From assembly GCF_963576675.1 (NCBI RefSeq), contig NC_088916.1:5781001-5845000 (forward strand): DNA of 64,000 bases, in the 5' to 3' direction. The stretch comes from Euphorbia lathyris. Taxonomy: Eukaryota > Streptophyta > Magnoliopsida > Malpighiales > Euphorbiaceae. Under the pieces are notes generated by a model. That model saw only the letters and a list, made by a program, of their open reading frames with translations. It was not told the origin of the DNA and searched no databases. This document shows, piece by piece, positions 20,876 through 31,738 of this stretch. Positions within the stretch are counted from its first letter, which is position 1, and every line of letters begins with the position of its first letter. Position numbers and translations under genes: made by a program.

Positions 20876-21595
20876 CTACCTCCTCGTCCTACCTGTTGCA
20901 AGAAATGGTCGTCCTAGGAGGATTGGTACCATATCGTCTTCCGCCATATCGAGCACTACAAAATCGGCGGGGAAAATGAACTTGTCCACTTTCACTAAGA
21001 CATCCTCCACAACCCCTTTTGGCCGGGCAATGGATCTATCGGCCAGCTGGAGCGTCATATTGGTAGGCTTTGGTTCTCCCAAGCCGAGCTTCCTAAACAC
21101 AGATAAAGGCATTAGATTGATGCTAGCACCCAAATCACATAAAGCTCTCATAAACTCAACATTACCAATCGTGCAAGGGATAGAAAAACTACCTAAATCC
21201 TTGAGTTTAGGTGGGAGTTTGTTTGTTATAATCGCGGAGCATTCCTCCGTGAGCGCTACCGTCTCATTATAATCCAACTTCCTCTTTTTGGCGAGGATTT
21301 CTTTAAGAAACTTCGCATACGTAGGCATTTGTTCCAATGCCTCCGCAAGTGGAATGTTAATGTGAAGTTTCTTAAAAATTTCCAAAAACTTGCCGTATTG
21401 GTGGTCCAATTTTTCTTTTTTAAGTCGTTGTGGAAAAGGGAGCTTCGGTACATAAGCTCCAATTGGATCACACACATTTTTATTCTTATCCAAGGAAGTC
21501 GCGGGTTTTGGATCCGAACCAGGATTGCTTACCACTTCCGGTTCGTCACTTACATGTGGAGCGGGTGGAGTCGCCTTTGGAACCGGTGGTTCCAA
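20876..21595 (-). pseudogene. Athila-type gag end and aspartic protease
   Basis: 240 codons. PKLPFPQRLKKEKLDHQYGK and FLKEILAKKRKLDY are conserved in Athila-type polyproteins. RALCDLGASINLMPLSVFRK is the protease active-site region (DLGAS where retroviruses have DTGAS, normal for this clade), and PILLGRPFLATGR is its C-terminal landmark. The frame ends at a stop just before the truncation. Confidence 0.88.
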
Positions 21596-21697
21596 ACCCT
21601 TACCACTATGGAGGGTTATCGCTTGTGCGGTCTCCCAATCTTTTGGTCTCGGGTTTTGTTCGGTGTTAATCGGGGGAGACTCATGTTGTCTCCCTTG

Positions 21698-22138
21698 TCA
21701 TTGGCGACTTAATCGGGCCACTTGCTGTCCCAAGTCCCTGCAAAATGCTTCATTGTTAGCAAGACGGGAAGATATTTCTTTAAGGAGATCAATTACCATT
21801 GCGTCTTGCGCATTGCTAGGAGGTTGCGATTTTTGCCCTCCTTGGACATGAGGGATTTGGCCCAACCCTTGTTCCACAAATTTACCATGGGGTTCGGATG
21901 GGGGCTTCAACACATTCCGCTTGTTATCATAAGATGGAATCGGGTGTTGGTGTTGAGGCCTCCATCCGTTATTATTATTGTTATGGTGGTGATAAGCATG
22001 CGTGTTAGGATAGGAGTTATAATGAGAATTATACCTTTGTTGTCCTCCTACATAACTTACGCTTTCGGTGTCGCCGGTAAAAGGTCTTCCGGCTTGACAA
22101 TCCTTACCTTGGTGGTCACCACCACAATGAGAGCACAC
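21698..22138 (-). pseudogene. Athila-type gag, zinc-knuckle part
   Basis: It opens with CSHCGGDHQGKDC, a CX2CX3HX4C zinc knuckle for RNA binding, followed by an H/N-rich low-complexity segment and a DAMVIDLLKEISSRLANNEA stretch. A stop and frame changes separate it from the gag domain upstream and the protease downstream. Confidence 0.8.
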
Positions 22139-22156
22139 TAGGACTTGTGTTGAGTT

Positions 22157-22801
22157 CTAGAGGCTCATTTGCGCCATTAAGGCGTCCAGCTTCTTATTCA
22201 TTTCGATCATGAAGATTGTGGGAGCCTCGTCTTCTACGATAAAGGTTTGCGAGGGTCCGGCAAGCCGATCTTCTTGCCATTGGACGCTTTTCCTAGCTAA
22301 TTCGTGAATGAGCTCATACGCCTCGCTTGTCGATTTGCGAAACAAATCCCCACCTGTGGCAGAATCAACGGTTGCACGATTAGTAGGTGTTAAACCATGA
22401 TAAAAGGCACTTACTAGATCATGCTTAGGGATATCATGATGGGGACAGCTTCGGAGCAGCTTTCGGAACCTAGCCCAAGCTGAATGGAGGGCCTCGTATC
22501 TAAGTTGCCGAAAGGAGGTGATATCTTTTCTCAACTTAACCGTTTTAGAGGGCGGGAAGTAGTAAGATAGGAACTCCTTCTCAAGTTCCCCCCAAGATGT
22601 GATCGATCCCGCCTCTAACGAGTGCAACCATTCCAATGCTTGCCCTGTCAAAGAGAAAGGAAATAGTTTTAATTGGATGGCCTCAACCGGAACACCGTTT
22701 TGCTGCGAAGTTTCGGCACACATAAGAAATTTATCAAGGTGTTCGTTAGGGTTTTCATGGGGTTCCCCTCCGAATTGACCGAGTTGTTGGATTAATTGGA
22801 T
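22157..22801 (-). pseudogene. Athila-type gag domain
   Basis: The Retrotrans_gag core is clear: IQLKLFPFSLTGQALEWLHS, WGELEKEFLSYYFPPSKT, LRKDITSFRQ, AWARFRKLLRSCPHH and VSAFYHGL. The 188-codon frame from 22723 starts inside the domain; homologous codons continue upstream to a TAG at about 22806. The protein would form the particle shell around element RNA. Confidence 0.85.
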
Positions 22802-22809
22802 CAGCTAGT

Positions 22810-23219
22810 CTTTATTTCAAATGTGTCGGCCGGAATGGTGGGGGCAACGATTCCATGGCGGATTTGAGGGCGATGTGGAGCGAGAATCTCCAACATCGAA
22901 CGCGTGTCGTTGCCTCCACCATTACGGTTGTTATTCACGGGTTATTCCAGCACCCTTTGGTTGATCTCGGGCTGGTTAGCTTCGTTGTTGAGATTTGCCA
23001 TTCTCTCTTTTCGAATCCTACAAAGAGTACGTTCAATTTCGAGATCAATAGGAATAAGAGAATCGCTCCGAGACCGGGTGTGCATAAAATAAGTGAAATA
23101 AAATATAATATCAACAAGAAAGAATGATGTTAGTAAAAGTACATATAAACAATTTATACAAAAAGAATGCTTAAACTAACAATAAAACGTTTTTGTCTAA
23201 TATTGCAAGAAATTATAAA
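22810..23219. other. Athila leader region
   Basis: The untranslated leader between primer site and gag. Small frames on both strands here have no recognisable content. Confidence 0.6.
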
Positions 23220-23237
23220 TCCCCGGCAACGGCGCCA
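23220..23237 (-). promoter_or_regulatory. Primer-binding site for tRNA-Asp (Athila element)
   Basis: The minus strand reads TGGCGCCGTTGCCGGGGA, 18 bases fully complementary to the 3' end of plant tRNA-Asp including CCA, and the standard site of Athila-type Gypsy elements. It lies 6 bp inside the LTR end. Confidence 0.9.
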
Positions 23238-23243
23238 AAAACT

Positions 23244-25060
23244 TGGTAGCGCGAAACCTAGTAGTATTTTCTTTTTAACGACGAAATGTATATCACGATG
23301 ATTGCGCTATGATTATGGATGTGGTCTTTCTAAGTGCTTTGTATCTACTAGATGTCACTACTTAGGGGCAAGTGTACCCCGTCGTATCAAGTAATAATCC
23401 CGTTAAGACCGGGTATCGAATCCACGGGATTTATAACTGCAAGTATTAAACGACTCGGTTTTATACGTTATTTAAGCGGTGAATACTTTGGGGTTGATGT
23501 GGTAACCAACTACAAACTATTTCTAACTACGGGGGAGGCAAATTTGTGTAACGAAACCCTTAAGAAGTGATACGGTTGGTGATAAGTTATAACTATGACA
23601 AATAACGACTCCTAATGCATATAAGGTTAATGCTTTGCTCTTGCAAAGACGACTATGTGTAGTTCGACCGACCCGTGAAGTACTTAGACGACGTGGTTCC
23701 TAGTCAAGGCGTGTCTAATGCTTGGGACCAGAAATTAGGGCCCGTAAGTTCCGTGGTTTATCAATTCCTACGGTTCCCGGTTTGTCACTTCCGGTAAGGC
23801 AACACCTATATGAATCCCTAAAAATAGGCCGAATGGCGTCGGTAGTCGCGTTCTCCTACACAACAATCAATTATAAATATCAAAACAAGCAACAAACATC
23901 AACACATATATAGAAAAGAAGATTATGAATCATAAATTATAAATATGGAAGGTGTAAATATGGATTACAAACAAGCCTAGTACATAGGATGAGATCAAGC
24001 TAATTAGCAAGTGTAAAGGGAAGAATCCACCCTCGGAACTAGCTAACCGGACTCAAAAGCCGTCTCTAAGGACTTGAATGGTGGAACTCTCGAGCTTGGT
24101 GTGCGGAGAGATGGAGCGGTACTTTGATGGAATGCCGGGAGCAACGAACAAGCTCTCGAGATGGAAGAGTTTTATTACACAAAGCCTAAAAACACAAATC
24201 TAAACTAAAACAAGTATAGTTTTTGCTCTCTAAAATATATTGTATCTTTGGTATTCAAGAGCTTCCTATTTGTAAACATCAAGCAAGGGCAATGTTGTAA
24301 CTTCACAAGGCACAAGTGTAGAGCAACATTATTTGGTGCAGAAATCCCATGATACGCCCCGCGTAAGGTGGTCTACGCCCCGCGTAAGTGCCCATTCCGT
24401 CAGAAATCTCCTGCATGTGGACCAATTCCATGTCTAATTGTCTCAAACACGCCCTACGTAGCTGAAGTACGCCCCGCGTGTTTGAGTTTCTGAAGATTTA
24501 TTGCTTGAATTGGAGCTTTTACGCCGTGCGTAGCTGAAACACGCACCGCGTAAAAGGATCTCTGAGCTTTTAACATTGAGGAACCGCCTGATACACCTCA
24601 CGTATATGGTGATACGCCTCGCATACAAAGAGTTGACTCAGGGAGACAATGCAGTCTGACTTTCAGGATTAGGCCAATCATTTTCGACATGTGTCATACG
24701 CCTCGCGTAGGGTGGCATACGCCCCGCGTATGCTGAGTCAATTCCACATGGCGTCTGTGGATAAGGCAATTATTGCTGACACCATGTTTCACGCCCCGCG
24801 TAAGGGATGATACGCCCCGTGTATTTGAGTAGATTTTTTCTCCTTGCTCGTACCTGAAATACAAATCTTGCGAGCCGAGTTAGCTTGACGTTTTTATTTC
24901 CTAAACTAATCAAAAATACGGAAAATTAACTGAAAGTACGAATTTTATTTTTATTTCTTTATTTTATCAAAACTCTTTATTTTTGTAATTAAACTTATTT
25001 ATTTTATCCAAAATCAACCCGTAAATCACGCTAAAAGATAGGGGTAAAATACCCCTATCA
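23244..25060 (-). repeat. Athila-type 5' LTR (1,817 bp)
   Basis: On the minus strand it starts TGATAGGGGTATTTTACCCC, a well-known start for this LTR group with its own short inverted repeat, and ends CA, 6 bp before the primer site. It contains the paired GC-rich palindromes at 24353-24823. No second LTR is present to date the insertion. Confidence 0.88.
24353..24823. repeat. Six pairs of 13-bp GC-rich palindromes in the LTR
   Basis: Twelve copies of a motif near TACGCCCCGCGTA. Pair starts: 24353/24374, 24448/24468, 24520/24540, 24592/24613, 24697/24718, 24790/24811. Within a pair the pitch is 20-21 bp, about two helical turns; between pairs it is 72-105 bp. Members vary at one to four positions but keep the outer TACG/CGTA or CACG arms. 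The motif is CpG-dense in an otherwise AT-rich LTR. Function unknown; a protein-binding array or a decayed tandem repeat are both possible. Confidence 0.85.
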
Positions 25061-25231
25061 GTAACCAAGGAGATAGGGGGAGCGGGCGGCCGTTCGCGAT
25101 GTGTGGGAAGTGGGAAGGTTAGGGGTATTATGGGAAAGTCATACAAAATCAGTCTAGATATGTAGTAGGTTGAGTAAATGGGTTAAATATGTAAATGGGC
25201 TTCCCATTTAACCCAGTTTTGTAATTTTCCC
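25061..25231. other. Unassigned spacer between Athila LTR and Copia LTR fragment
   Basis: Contains a GC-rich block (GGGAGCGGGCGGCCGTTCGC) and an inverted GGGTTAAAT/ATTTAACCC pair around 25178-25213. It does not match the corresponding part of the LTR at 29277-29546. No gene is seen. Confidence 0.4.
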
Positions 25232-25585
25232 CTTATTTAATTTTGCCTAACAAAATCAGAATGATTTAGTGAGAGATTTTTCCTCCTATTCTTTCTCCAC
25301 AAATATAATAAATCTGATTTTTTGATCTTGAAGAGAGACACCGTTTTTCCTATTCTTCTACTTCTTCTCTCAATCACTTTTCTGGGCAATTAAAACTTAT
25401 TTGTTGTTCCACTGATTTGAACTTTGAGTGCACAAGTTTCAAACTCTTCTATGTTAACCTTGGGGAGCGAACAGACTATCAGATTGCACCTCCGTCTGCC
25501 AAAATCGCTTTCAAGGCAGTGGTACTAGCCACGGCACAACTCGATTTCTGATAAGTTTTTCTGTAACCTAAATTTCTTTCCTACA
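25232..25585 (+). mobile_element. 3' half of a Copia LTR (possible 5' LTR of the chimera)
   Basis: Aligns with 29543-29900 (and 2551-2908) in the same orientation with roughly 5% differences by eye, and ends at the same TTCCTACA. The first part of the LTR is missing. It is followed by an ATG with MSTSENQ-like codons at 25616, as a Copia gag might start, but no standard primer site or gag continues. Confidence 0.75.
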
Positions 25586-25694
25586 ATTTGAAAGCAAATT
25601 TCTTTTCTTCTAATTATGTCTACTAGTGAAAATCAAATCTCTGATTTTAGAGTTAATTTTTTATTCCGCTGTGATTAATTTTTCTTCTTGACAG

Positions 25695-25857
25695 ACAAGA
25701 TTGGTTCAAGTTAAGTGACTGTCAAATCTAGCAACTGAGAGAGATTCACGAGTTCTTCTCTTTCTCTGTCCAAATCGAACGTATTGGGTGGGGGCCAAAG
25801 ACTGCAATCGTTACATTTCAAGATCCTAAGGCACTTGAAATTGCATTACTGTTATCT
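25695..25857 (+). pseudogene. BPA1-like RRM exon remnant
   Basis: Between an acceptor CTTGACAG and a donor ATCT|GTATGT lies a frame of 41 codons ending in phase 0, with HEFFSFSVQIERIGWGPKTA and TFQDPKALEIALLLS. This resembles the RRM of plant proteins related to BPA1 (binding partner of ACD11), where an FFSFSG stretch and TFKD...LLSGATI occur; the match is from memory. A stop and frame slip near 25731 separate it from VTVKSSN, the expected preceding strand. It appears to be a decayed host exon. Confidence 0.5.
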
Positions 25858-26992
25858 GTATGTACTGGTCAGTTGTTTACACCTATGAATTTTATTTTCC
25901 CATAATTTATTTTATATGGTTTCAATATTATCAGGAGTTAATTTGGATTTTCATTACTTGGTTGAGCTTGGTTATTGATAGAGTTAGAAACAGGGCATGT
26001 TAAATGTGGGTGGTTCAACATTTTGTAACCCGAATTGGTTGGTGCTGCTTTCATAATTTTGCACTGCCTTTTTCCAAATCTACTCTACATAAGGTGAAGA
26101 GCATCATTCTTAGGTGGACTAGTGTGTTACAAAATACCTCTAAGACTCTAAGCATCCAACTGAGTCTTTCGAGTTCTGGATAATAAGTAGGCTTTCAATT
26201 TCAGAATTAAATATTAATGGCCATTATTGGGAATTAGAAATGTGTAGTTGTTGAAAATAAGTATCTGACAGTGTTTTGAACATGTAAATGGTTATTTGAT
26301 GCAGACCTCTGTGTTATGTTATAATGTAATAATAGGAGTTTTTGTTATCTTGTTTAACTTTCCTTTTCATAGTGTGTTTTTGTTTTGCTAAGCTGTCAAT
26401 GTCCTTACAACTATAAATAAAAAAAAAGGACTTGAATTGTGAATGGGGCCTTGGCTGCCATTTATATCAAAATGAGACAATGGCAGATCTTTTATGGATT
26501 AAAGCTTGTTTGCTGCTTTCATATATTATGTTTCTGATCTTCAGTTGTATTGAGTGAGTATTTACTATGGGTGGGAATTAGTGGATGTCATTTTCATCCA
26601 TCAATTCCACTCTCTTATCTCGTTATCTCTGGAAAACAAAGAGGTAGAGATTAATATGAAATGTAATCTGATCCTTATAACTTAAAAGGAAACAAAGGTG
26701 GAGAAAATTAGCCTCTTTACAGCTCTTTTGGACCAGCCAAGGTAAGCATGATGCTCACCTTTCACCTTCATCTTTGGTTACTTCATAATTTTTATTTAGG
26801 ATTAAAGCATTATTTGGCTTCTTATCCGTCCGAGATGTTGGTTTTGGCCCTTGACCTATCAGTTGAGAATATTTGTCTCAGGGTGGTTAGCGAAATTTTT
26901 AAGACAATGCTTATGTTAGTTGAAACTTTGCCCAAATTAAGTGGTCTATTTTCTACGTGGGTTATTTTAGGGCTTTATTGGTTCATAGCATA
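25858..26992. other. Non-coding stretch, possibly host intron DNA
   Basis: No complete gene. A possible very short exon with good borders occurs near 26722-26740 (TTTACAG|CTCTTTTGG...CCAAG|GTAAGC). The frame at 26748-26999 has no recognisable content. Confidence 0.4.
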
Positions 26993-27509
26993 CTTGTAAA
27001 TATTGCTTCTTTTGAACATTGAAAAAAATCTGTGTTCAATGTGCCAAATTTGAGTTCAAATTGTTTATGGATTAGTTGGCTCTTCTGTGCATTGTAACTT
27101 ATTGTGGCATTTCCAATCGTAATTTTGCATGAGATGTATCTATGCACTATTTTATGTGTCTAATAATTTAAAAATACAAAAACATTGTTTTGATGTTCTT
27201 TGTGCTTGTTGTCGACCTACTCCCCAGTTTTCAATTAGAATTTGGAGGAGATTGCATAGAAACAGGTTAAAAGCCAATTTCCCCTTCAATAATTAGTTGG
27301 TGGTCAAATTTGGCCCAACATGAACTTTTTCATCTCAATTTGGGTAGAAACTTGTATTTCTCAGCTCAAAATGATATTTTGGAGCTAACAATTCTTGCAA
27401 TCACAACTTTTGACAGAATATAAAAGGGATTTTTTTGTGGAAGTTCTGAGGAAGTTCTTCTCCTTGCTGATTGCTTTTTTATGGAAGTTGCCATGTTGAA
27501 ATGAAATTG

Positions 27510-27512
<3 letters not shown>

Positions 27513-27574
<62 letters not shown>
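27513..27574. repeat. Compound (CA)n(TA)n microsatellite, copy B
   Basis: Counterpart of the array at 521-582, with a slightly different balance of CA and TA units, as expected for a fast-mutating repeat after duplication. Confidence 0.95.
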
Positions 27575-28204
27575 GCTTAGGCAAGAATAAGGTGGTTTGC
27601 AAAAGAAAAAATATATATATATAGTTCTGAGTCCTGTATTTGTAGTTGGTATGCCATTTGTCAGAGACTTTGTCCCCTCCACAATTTCTGTACTTGCATC
27701 AGACTATATTAATTTGTGATACCAAATTCACTGCCCTGCCTCACCTGAACCCATATGGGTGCTGAAACAGTGACTTCATGGTTGATAAATGAAGCATCAA
27801 CCTTTTCTAATCACCTGCTATTACCAGTTGGAAATTTAAAATGTTTACCTGGAAGATCAAATCATGGGATTGGTGGCTAATATTTCTTAATTGCAGTAAA
27901 TTGATGTTGGGCCGCCACATAAATGATTGAGTCCAGAGATTGTTCAAGGAAACTTCAATTATTTATATGAATGCAGATTCAACTATTGATTCTATTTAAA
28001 CATGTTTAGAAAGTGACAATTATGTGGTTTTACATTAGTTTATGATAATCAGAGATGGTCTTTTCCTTTTCTCCATCTTAGTAACTTGAGGATAATTATG
28101 TTTCATCCTCACTCATTTCTTTTCGCTTCCGAGTCTAGATATTGTGATCATATTACATATGGGGATTTTTTCTTAGCTCTCCAGCCCAGTTCTCAAAATT
28201 TATA

Positions 28205-28347
28205 GGCTGGTTGGATTGCCCTCCAGCGGGTCAGGAAATATATGGTATTATTCCTTCCAAAGTTCCCCTTAGTGAAGCCTACCATGAGTATATTCCTCTT
28301 GGAGGAAGATACTCCTTTAAACAAGTGATTCATCAACATAGAGTATT
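28205..28347 (+). pseudogene. mRNA-capping-enzyme-like exon fragment, copy B
   Basis: Same fragment as at 1213-1355. Copy B reads CAA where copy A has TAA and HEYIPLG where copy A has HDYIPLG, so a frame stays open to 28432. After the fusion this frame differs from that of the RNase H, so no functional fusion protein is evident. The stretch matches conserved residues of plant capping enzymes by memory only. Confidence 0.6.
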
Positions 28348-29276
28348 ACAAAGAAAGGTGATGGTGTTGTGTCTTGGAAATCGTCCAAGCAAACATGTAT
28401 TGCTCGCTCAACCATGGAATCTGAATTTATAGCCCTTGAGTTGGCTAGTCAAGAAGCAGAATGGTTGAGGCTCTATTAGCCGATATCCCATTGTGGGGGA
28501 ATTCTTTTGTGCATGTCTCAATGGAAAAAATAGTGTCTATAATGGAAAGAGGAGACATATCGCATTAGACACGGTATAATGAAATAACTCTTGAAGAATA
28601 GGGTATTTGCCTTAGATTATGTGAGATCTGAAAAGAATCTGGCAGATATTTTTACTAAAGGGTTACCGAGAAGAGTTGTTCTTGAATCATCGATGGAAAT
28701 GGGACTAAAGCCCATTGATCAAAGGAAATATGGTGGACACCACTCGTGGTCAAACGAAACCATGTTATCCTTTGTATGCACTATATTTCTCCCATTCCTA
28801 TGATGTATAATAGTGCGTGTGTAATCCATAGCCCGTAATGTGGTGGTTCATTCTAATGGACTTGATGGATGTTCTCTGAAGGGTGAGTTATGAGAAACTC
28901 TTAATGATCTCATGTTGAGATCACCTACTTGAGTGTGAAGGTGGGCCGCCTTCTATGAAAGACTTGGGTTGTCTTTCTAGAGCACTCATGAGACCCAAGG
29001 TGTGCGCATGGCCATCAAAAGCGTTGTATTCTTTTATCGCGGAACAACAAAGTTTTTTTAAGGTTTTTACGTGATGTGGGGGTCTCAAATGAAGTTTTAG
29101 AAGTTCAAGAACAATTCACTTCTAAAGCGTCAGTTGTTGCCTCATCTCACTACGTATCAATTCAATCGAAAGACATTGATACTTAAGTTTTCAAAACCTT
29201 ATTTTGTTTTAATGCCCAGAAAATATCTTCCTTATTCTTATCTAAAATGTTTTCTATAAAGCCATTTGTGGGGGAT
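28348..29276 (+). pseudogene. Copia RNase H remnant and polypurine tract, copy B
   Basis: Counterpart of 1356-2284, with the same two RNase H segments (the second frame at 28591-28803), the same broken frames and the same purine tract at 29268-29275 before the LTR. Only isolated substitutions separate the copies. Confidence 0.85.
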
Positions 29277-29900
29277 TGTTGGAAATGGCTTATGGCTTTT
29301 GCCTTCGCTGTGAAATAGCTCTTTATTGGTTTTAAAGCTCTTTTCTATCCTACATCGGATTGAAATGAAAGGATAAAGGGGTTTATATTGTCTTGGACCT
29401 TATGAGCCTTTAAATTGTGTTTAGTAGGTTTTGGCAAATATACCACACACGCTCACTCGTTCACGTGACGCCGGCCCGTCCTGACCGGGCCCGAGTTTTA
29501 TCTTTTCTCATAATTAATTTACCCTTTTGACTACTTCCTCAACTTATTTAATTTTGCCTAACAAACAAAATCAGAATGATTTAGTCAGAGATTTTTCCTC
29601 CTATTCTTTCTCCACAAATATTATAAATCTGATTTTTTGATCTGGAAGAGAGACACCATTTTTCCTATCCTTCTACTTCTTCTCTTAATCACTTTTCTAG
29701 GCAATTAAAACTTATTTGCTGTTCCACTGATTTGAACTTTGAGTGCACAAGTTTCAAACCCTTATGTGTTAACCTTGGAGAGCGAACGGACTATCAGATT
29801 GCACATCCGTCTGCCGAAATCGCTTTTAAGGTAGTGGTACTAGCCACGGCACAGCTCGATTTCTGATAAGTTTTTCTGTAACCTAAATTTCTTTCCTACA
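29277..29900 (+). mobile_element. Copia 3' LTR (624 bp), copy B
   Basis: Same boundaries and length as 2285-2908, offset exactly 26,992 bp, with only a few substitutions. It lies 3.7 kb downstream of the related LTR fragment at 25232-25585 in the same orientation, and may be the 3' end of the same element. Confidence 0.8.
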
Positions 29901-30783
29901 CTCTTTTCCATTGCATCTAGGAGACATCACGCTTCTAAGTCTTGATAGAGGCAGTCTGACAGTTTGAACAAATGAGGTAAAGATTCCAAGTTGACCAGGG
30001 GACAAGCCGTCTGCTCCTTGTACTTCTTTCCTTATATGGTGATGCATTGTCAATGGTCCAGAGTCAATGTTGATATTGTATTCTATGCCTTGATCTCTAT
30101 CTTCCGAAGCAAGTATTCCTTAGGGCATGGGCTTTGCTTCTGGATCCTTCGAGTTGTTGGGCTGAATTTGGTATTTGGGCCTTTGATCCAACTTTAAGGC
30201 CTTTGTATATTTTCCTTTATTTATTTCATTTAATCAAATATACACTTAACAAACACATTAGTCCAAATAAATCAACAATTAAATATAATGTTTGAACTAA
30301 CCATGGGTATATTAATTTCTTTTAATATTTTTGTCATAATCAAAATTAGTGTAGAAATTGTGTTTCAACACGGATGAGGGGACAAATATTCTTGGCCTCA
30401 ATTGAAACGGTGGAGTCATATATTTTCTAACTCCACGCCTCTCACGTTGTCAGACGTAATACCTCCGCCAATATAATTGGTAGAATTAAAAATTTCATCT
30501 TAAACCTAGAAAAAAAAATTGATTCTTACTTTACCATCATATCAAACACAATAAAGCACTCAATAATTTATTAGAATCTTAATAAAAAAAATGTATGTGC
30601 CTTAAAAAAAACTCATTACAATACTTTTTATACTAAATTTTTTCATATATTTTATTATTAACATTCCATCTAAACAAAATTTAGTGTGATTTGTAACTAA
30701 TTAAACTAATACATCTAGTCTTCTTCTACTTATTATAGAGAATCTCCTCCTCCTCCTCATTCTTCTTCTTCTTCTTTTTCGTC

Positions 30784-31592
30784 CTATTTCACAACTTCTT
30801 GTTGTGGATGATCATGTTCAAAAAGGGTTTCCTTATTTTGTACACAAACATAGTAATATCCGATTGCGAGATAAAACACAAGATTTGCAACTGATAGATA
30901 CATAAGCATATTAAAATACCTATCGAGTCGACTGGTGTCAGCAGTGTGCCCAAACCAACCGCGGAAAATAAAAACAACATCCTATGCTCACCACTTTCCC
31001 AATCCCTAACATCAATTGATTGATAGGAGTTTCAAATCTTGCCATTGATTCATCCACAAGAATATAAAACAACTCACTTAGGCCATCTTCTGAAAGTCCT
31101 TCCATTAATCCTAATAAGATAAACTGAGGAGCTAACCATAAAATGCTCATAGGATCCCCATGTATATTTACTATATGCAATCTAGCATGCTCACTCCAGG
31201 AAGCTATCTTGCAACAGACTATAGAGACAACAATTCCCGCACCGACTCGAATAAGCCCACCCTTTAATTTCCATGTTTCATTTCTATGAAAGTATCTTGA
31301 AAGAATTAAATTGGCAAGATATGAAGTACCCCATGAGACAACCGATCCCATGATAAAAAAAGAATTGACAGGAACCTCAATTATATCTCCAATGGATTCA
31401 TTGAGGCCATCACTTTGTACAACGAAGAAAGTGTTGCCTGCTGCTGTCACTATACCATATAAAATGAATGAAATCCATAAAGGTATCAGTCTTAGAAGAC
31501 TCTTGGTTTGCCTCACTTCTTCCACTGAGAAGAGGTCTTCATCATCTTTGCTAGGAGAAGCTTGTTCCACAATGGCTGCTTTGTCTATGCAC
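30784..31592 (-). CDS. NPF exon 4, copy B
   Basis: It is 15 bp longer than in copy A because it retains SILWLAPQFILLGLMEG. It encodes the central linker (DDEDLFSVEEVRQTKSLLRL), the RLIPLW entry to helix 7 and helices 7-11. The ELFYILVDESMARFETPINQ stretch is the canonical region before the last helices. The frame slips near 30981; the displaced frame ends at a TAG at 30784-30786. Confidence 0.85.
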
Positions 31593-31738
31593 CTGTTCAC
31601 ACATCGATGGAGGAAAAAACTTTAAAAACTAGTATTTCTAAATCTCTCCCCTTAATAAGCTTATGTGTTAAATGGTTTCTTGACATCGACAAATAGCTAA
31701 TAGACATATAATTTGTCAATATAAAGAAAGAAAGTTAC

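Larger units (their letters stand above)
20804..25060 (-). mobile_element. Athila-type Gypsy element, truncated at the duplication junction
   Basis: On the minus strand: 5' LTR (25060-23244), tRNA-Asp primer site, gag with zinc knuckle, aspartic protease. The element stops about 90 bp after the protease motif LLGRPFLATGR, where VYNSMKFPS, part of the usual protease-RT linker, is still readable. Reverse transcriptase, integrase and 3' LTR are missing because the duplication junction cuts here. Stops interrupt gag, so it is non-autonomous. Confidence 0.88.

Noticed and set aside
21329..22141. Several plus-strand ORFs of 79-139 codons
   Set aside because: Antisense to the Athila gag-protease frames, which carry clear family motifs.
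24353..24823. CRISPR-like array of short palindromic repeats
   Set aside because: Eukaryotic LTR context, motifs of only 13 bp in doublets, uneven spacers and no cas genes. It is reported as an LTR-internal repeat instead.
25061..25231. Missing first half of the Copia LTR preceding 25232
   Set aside because: Compared with 29277-29546 and found no alignment; left as unassigned spacer.
26748..26999. 83-codon hydrophobic ORF at the left of copy B
   Set aside because: No similarity recognised, and part of it lies in repeated non-coding DNA.
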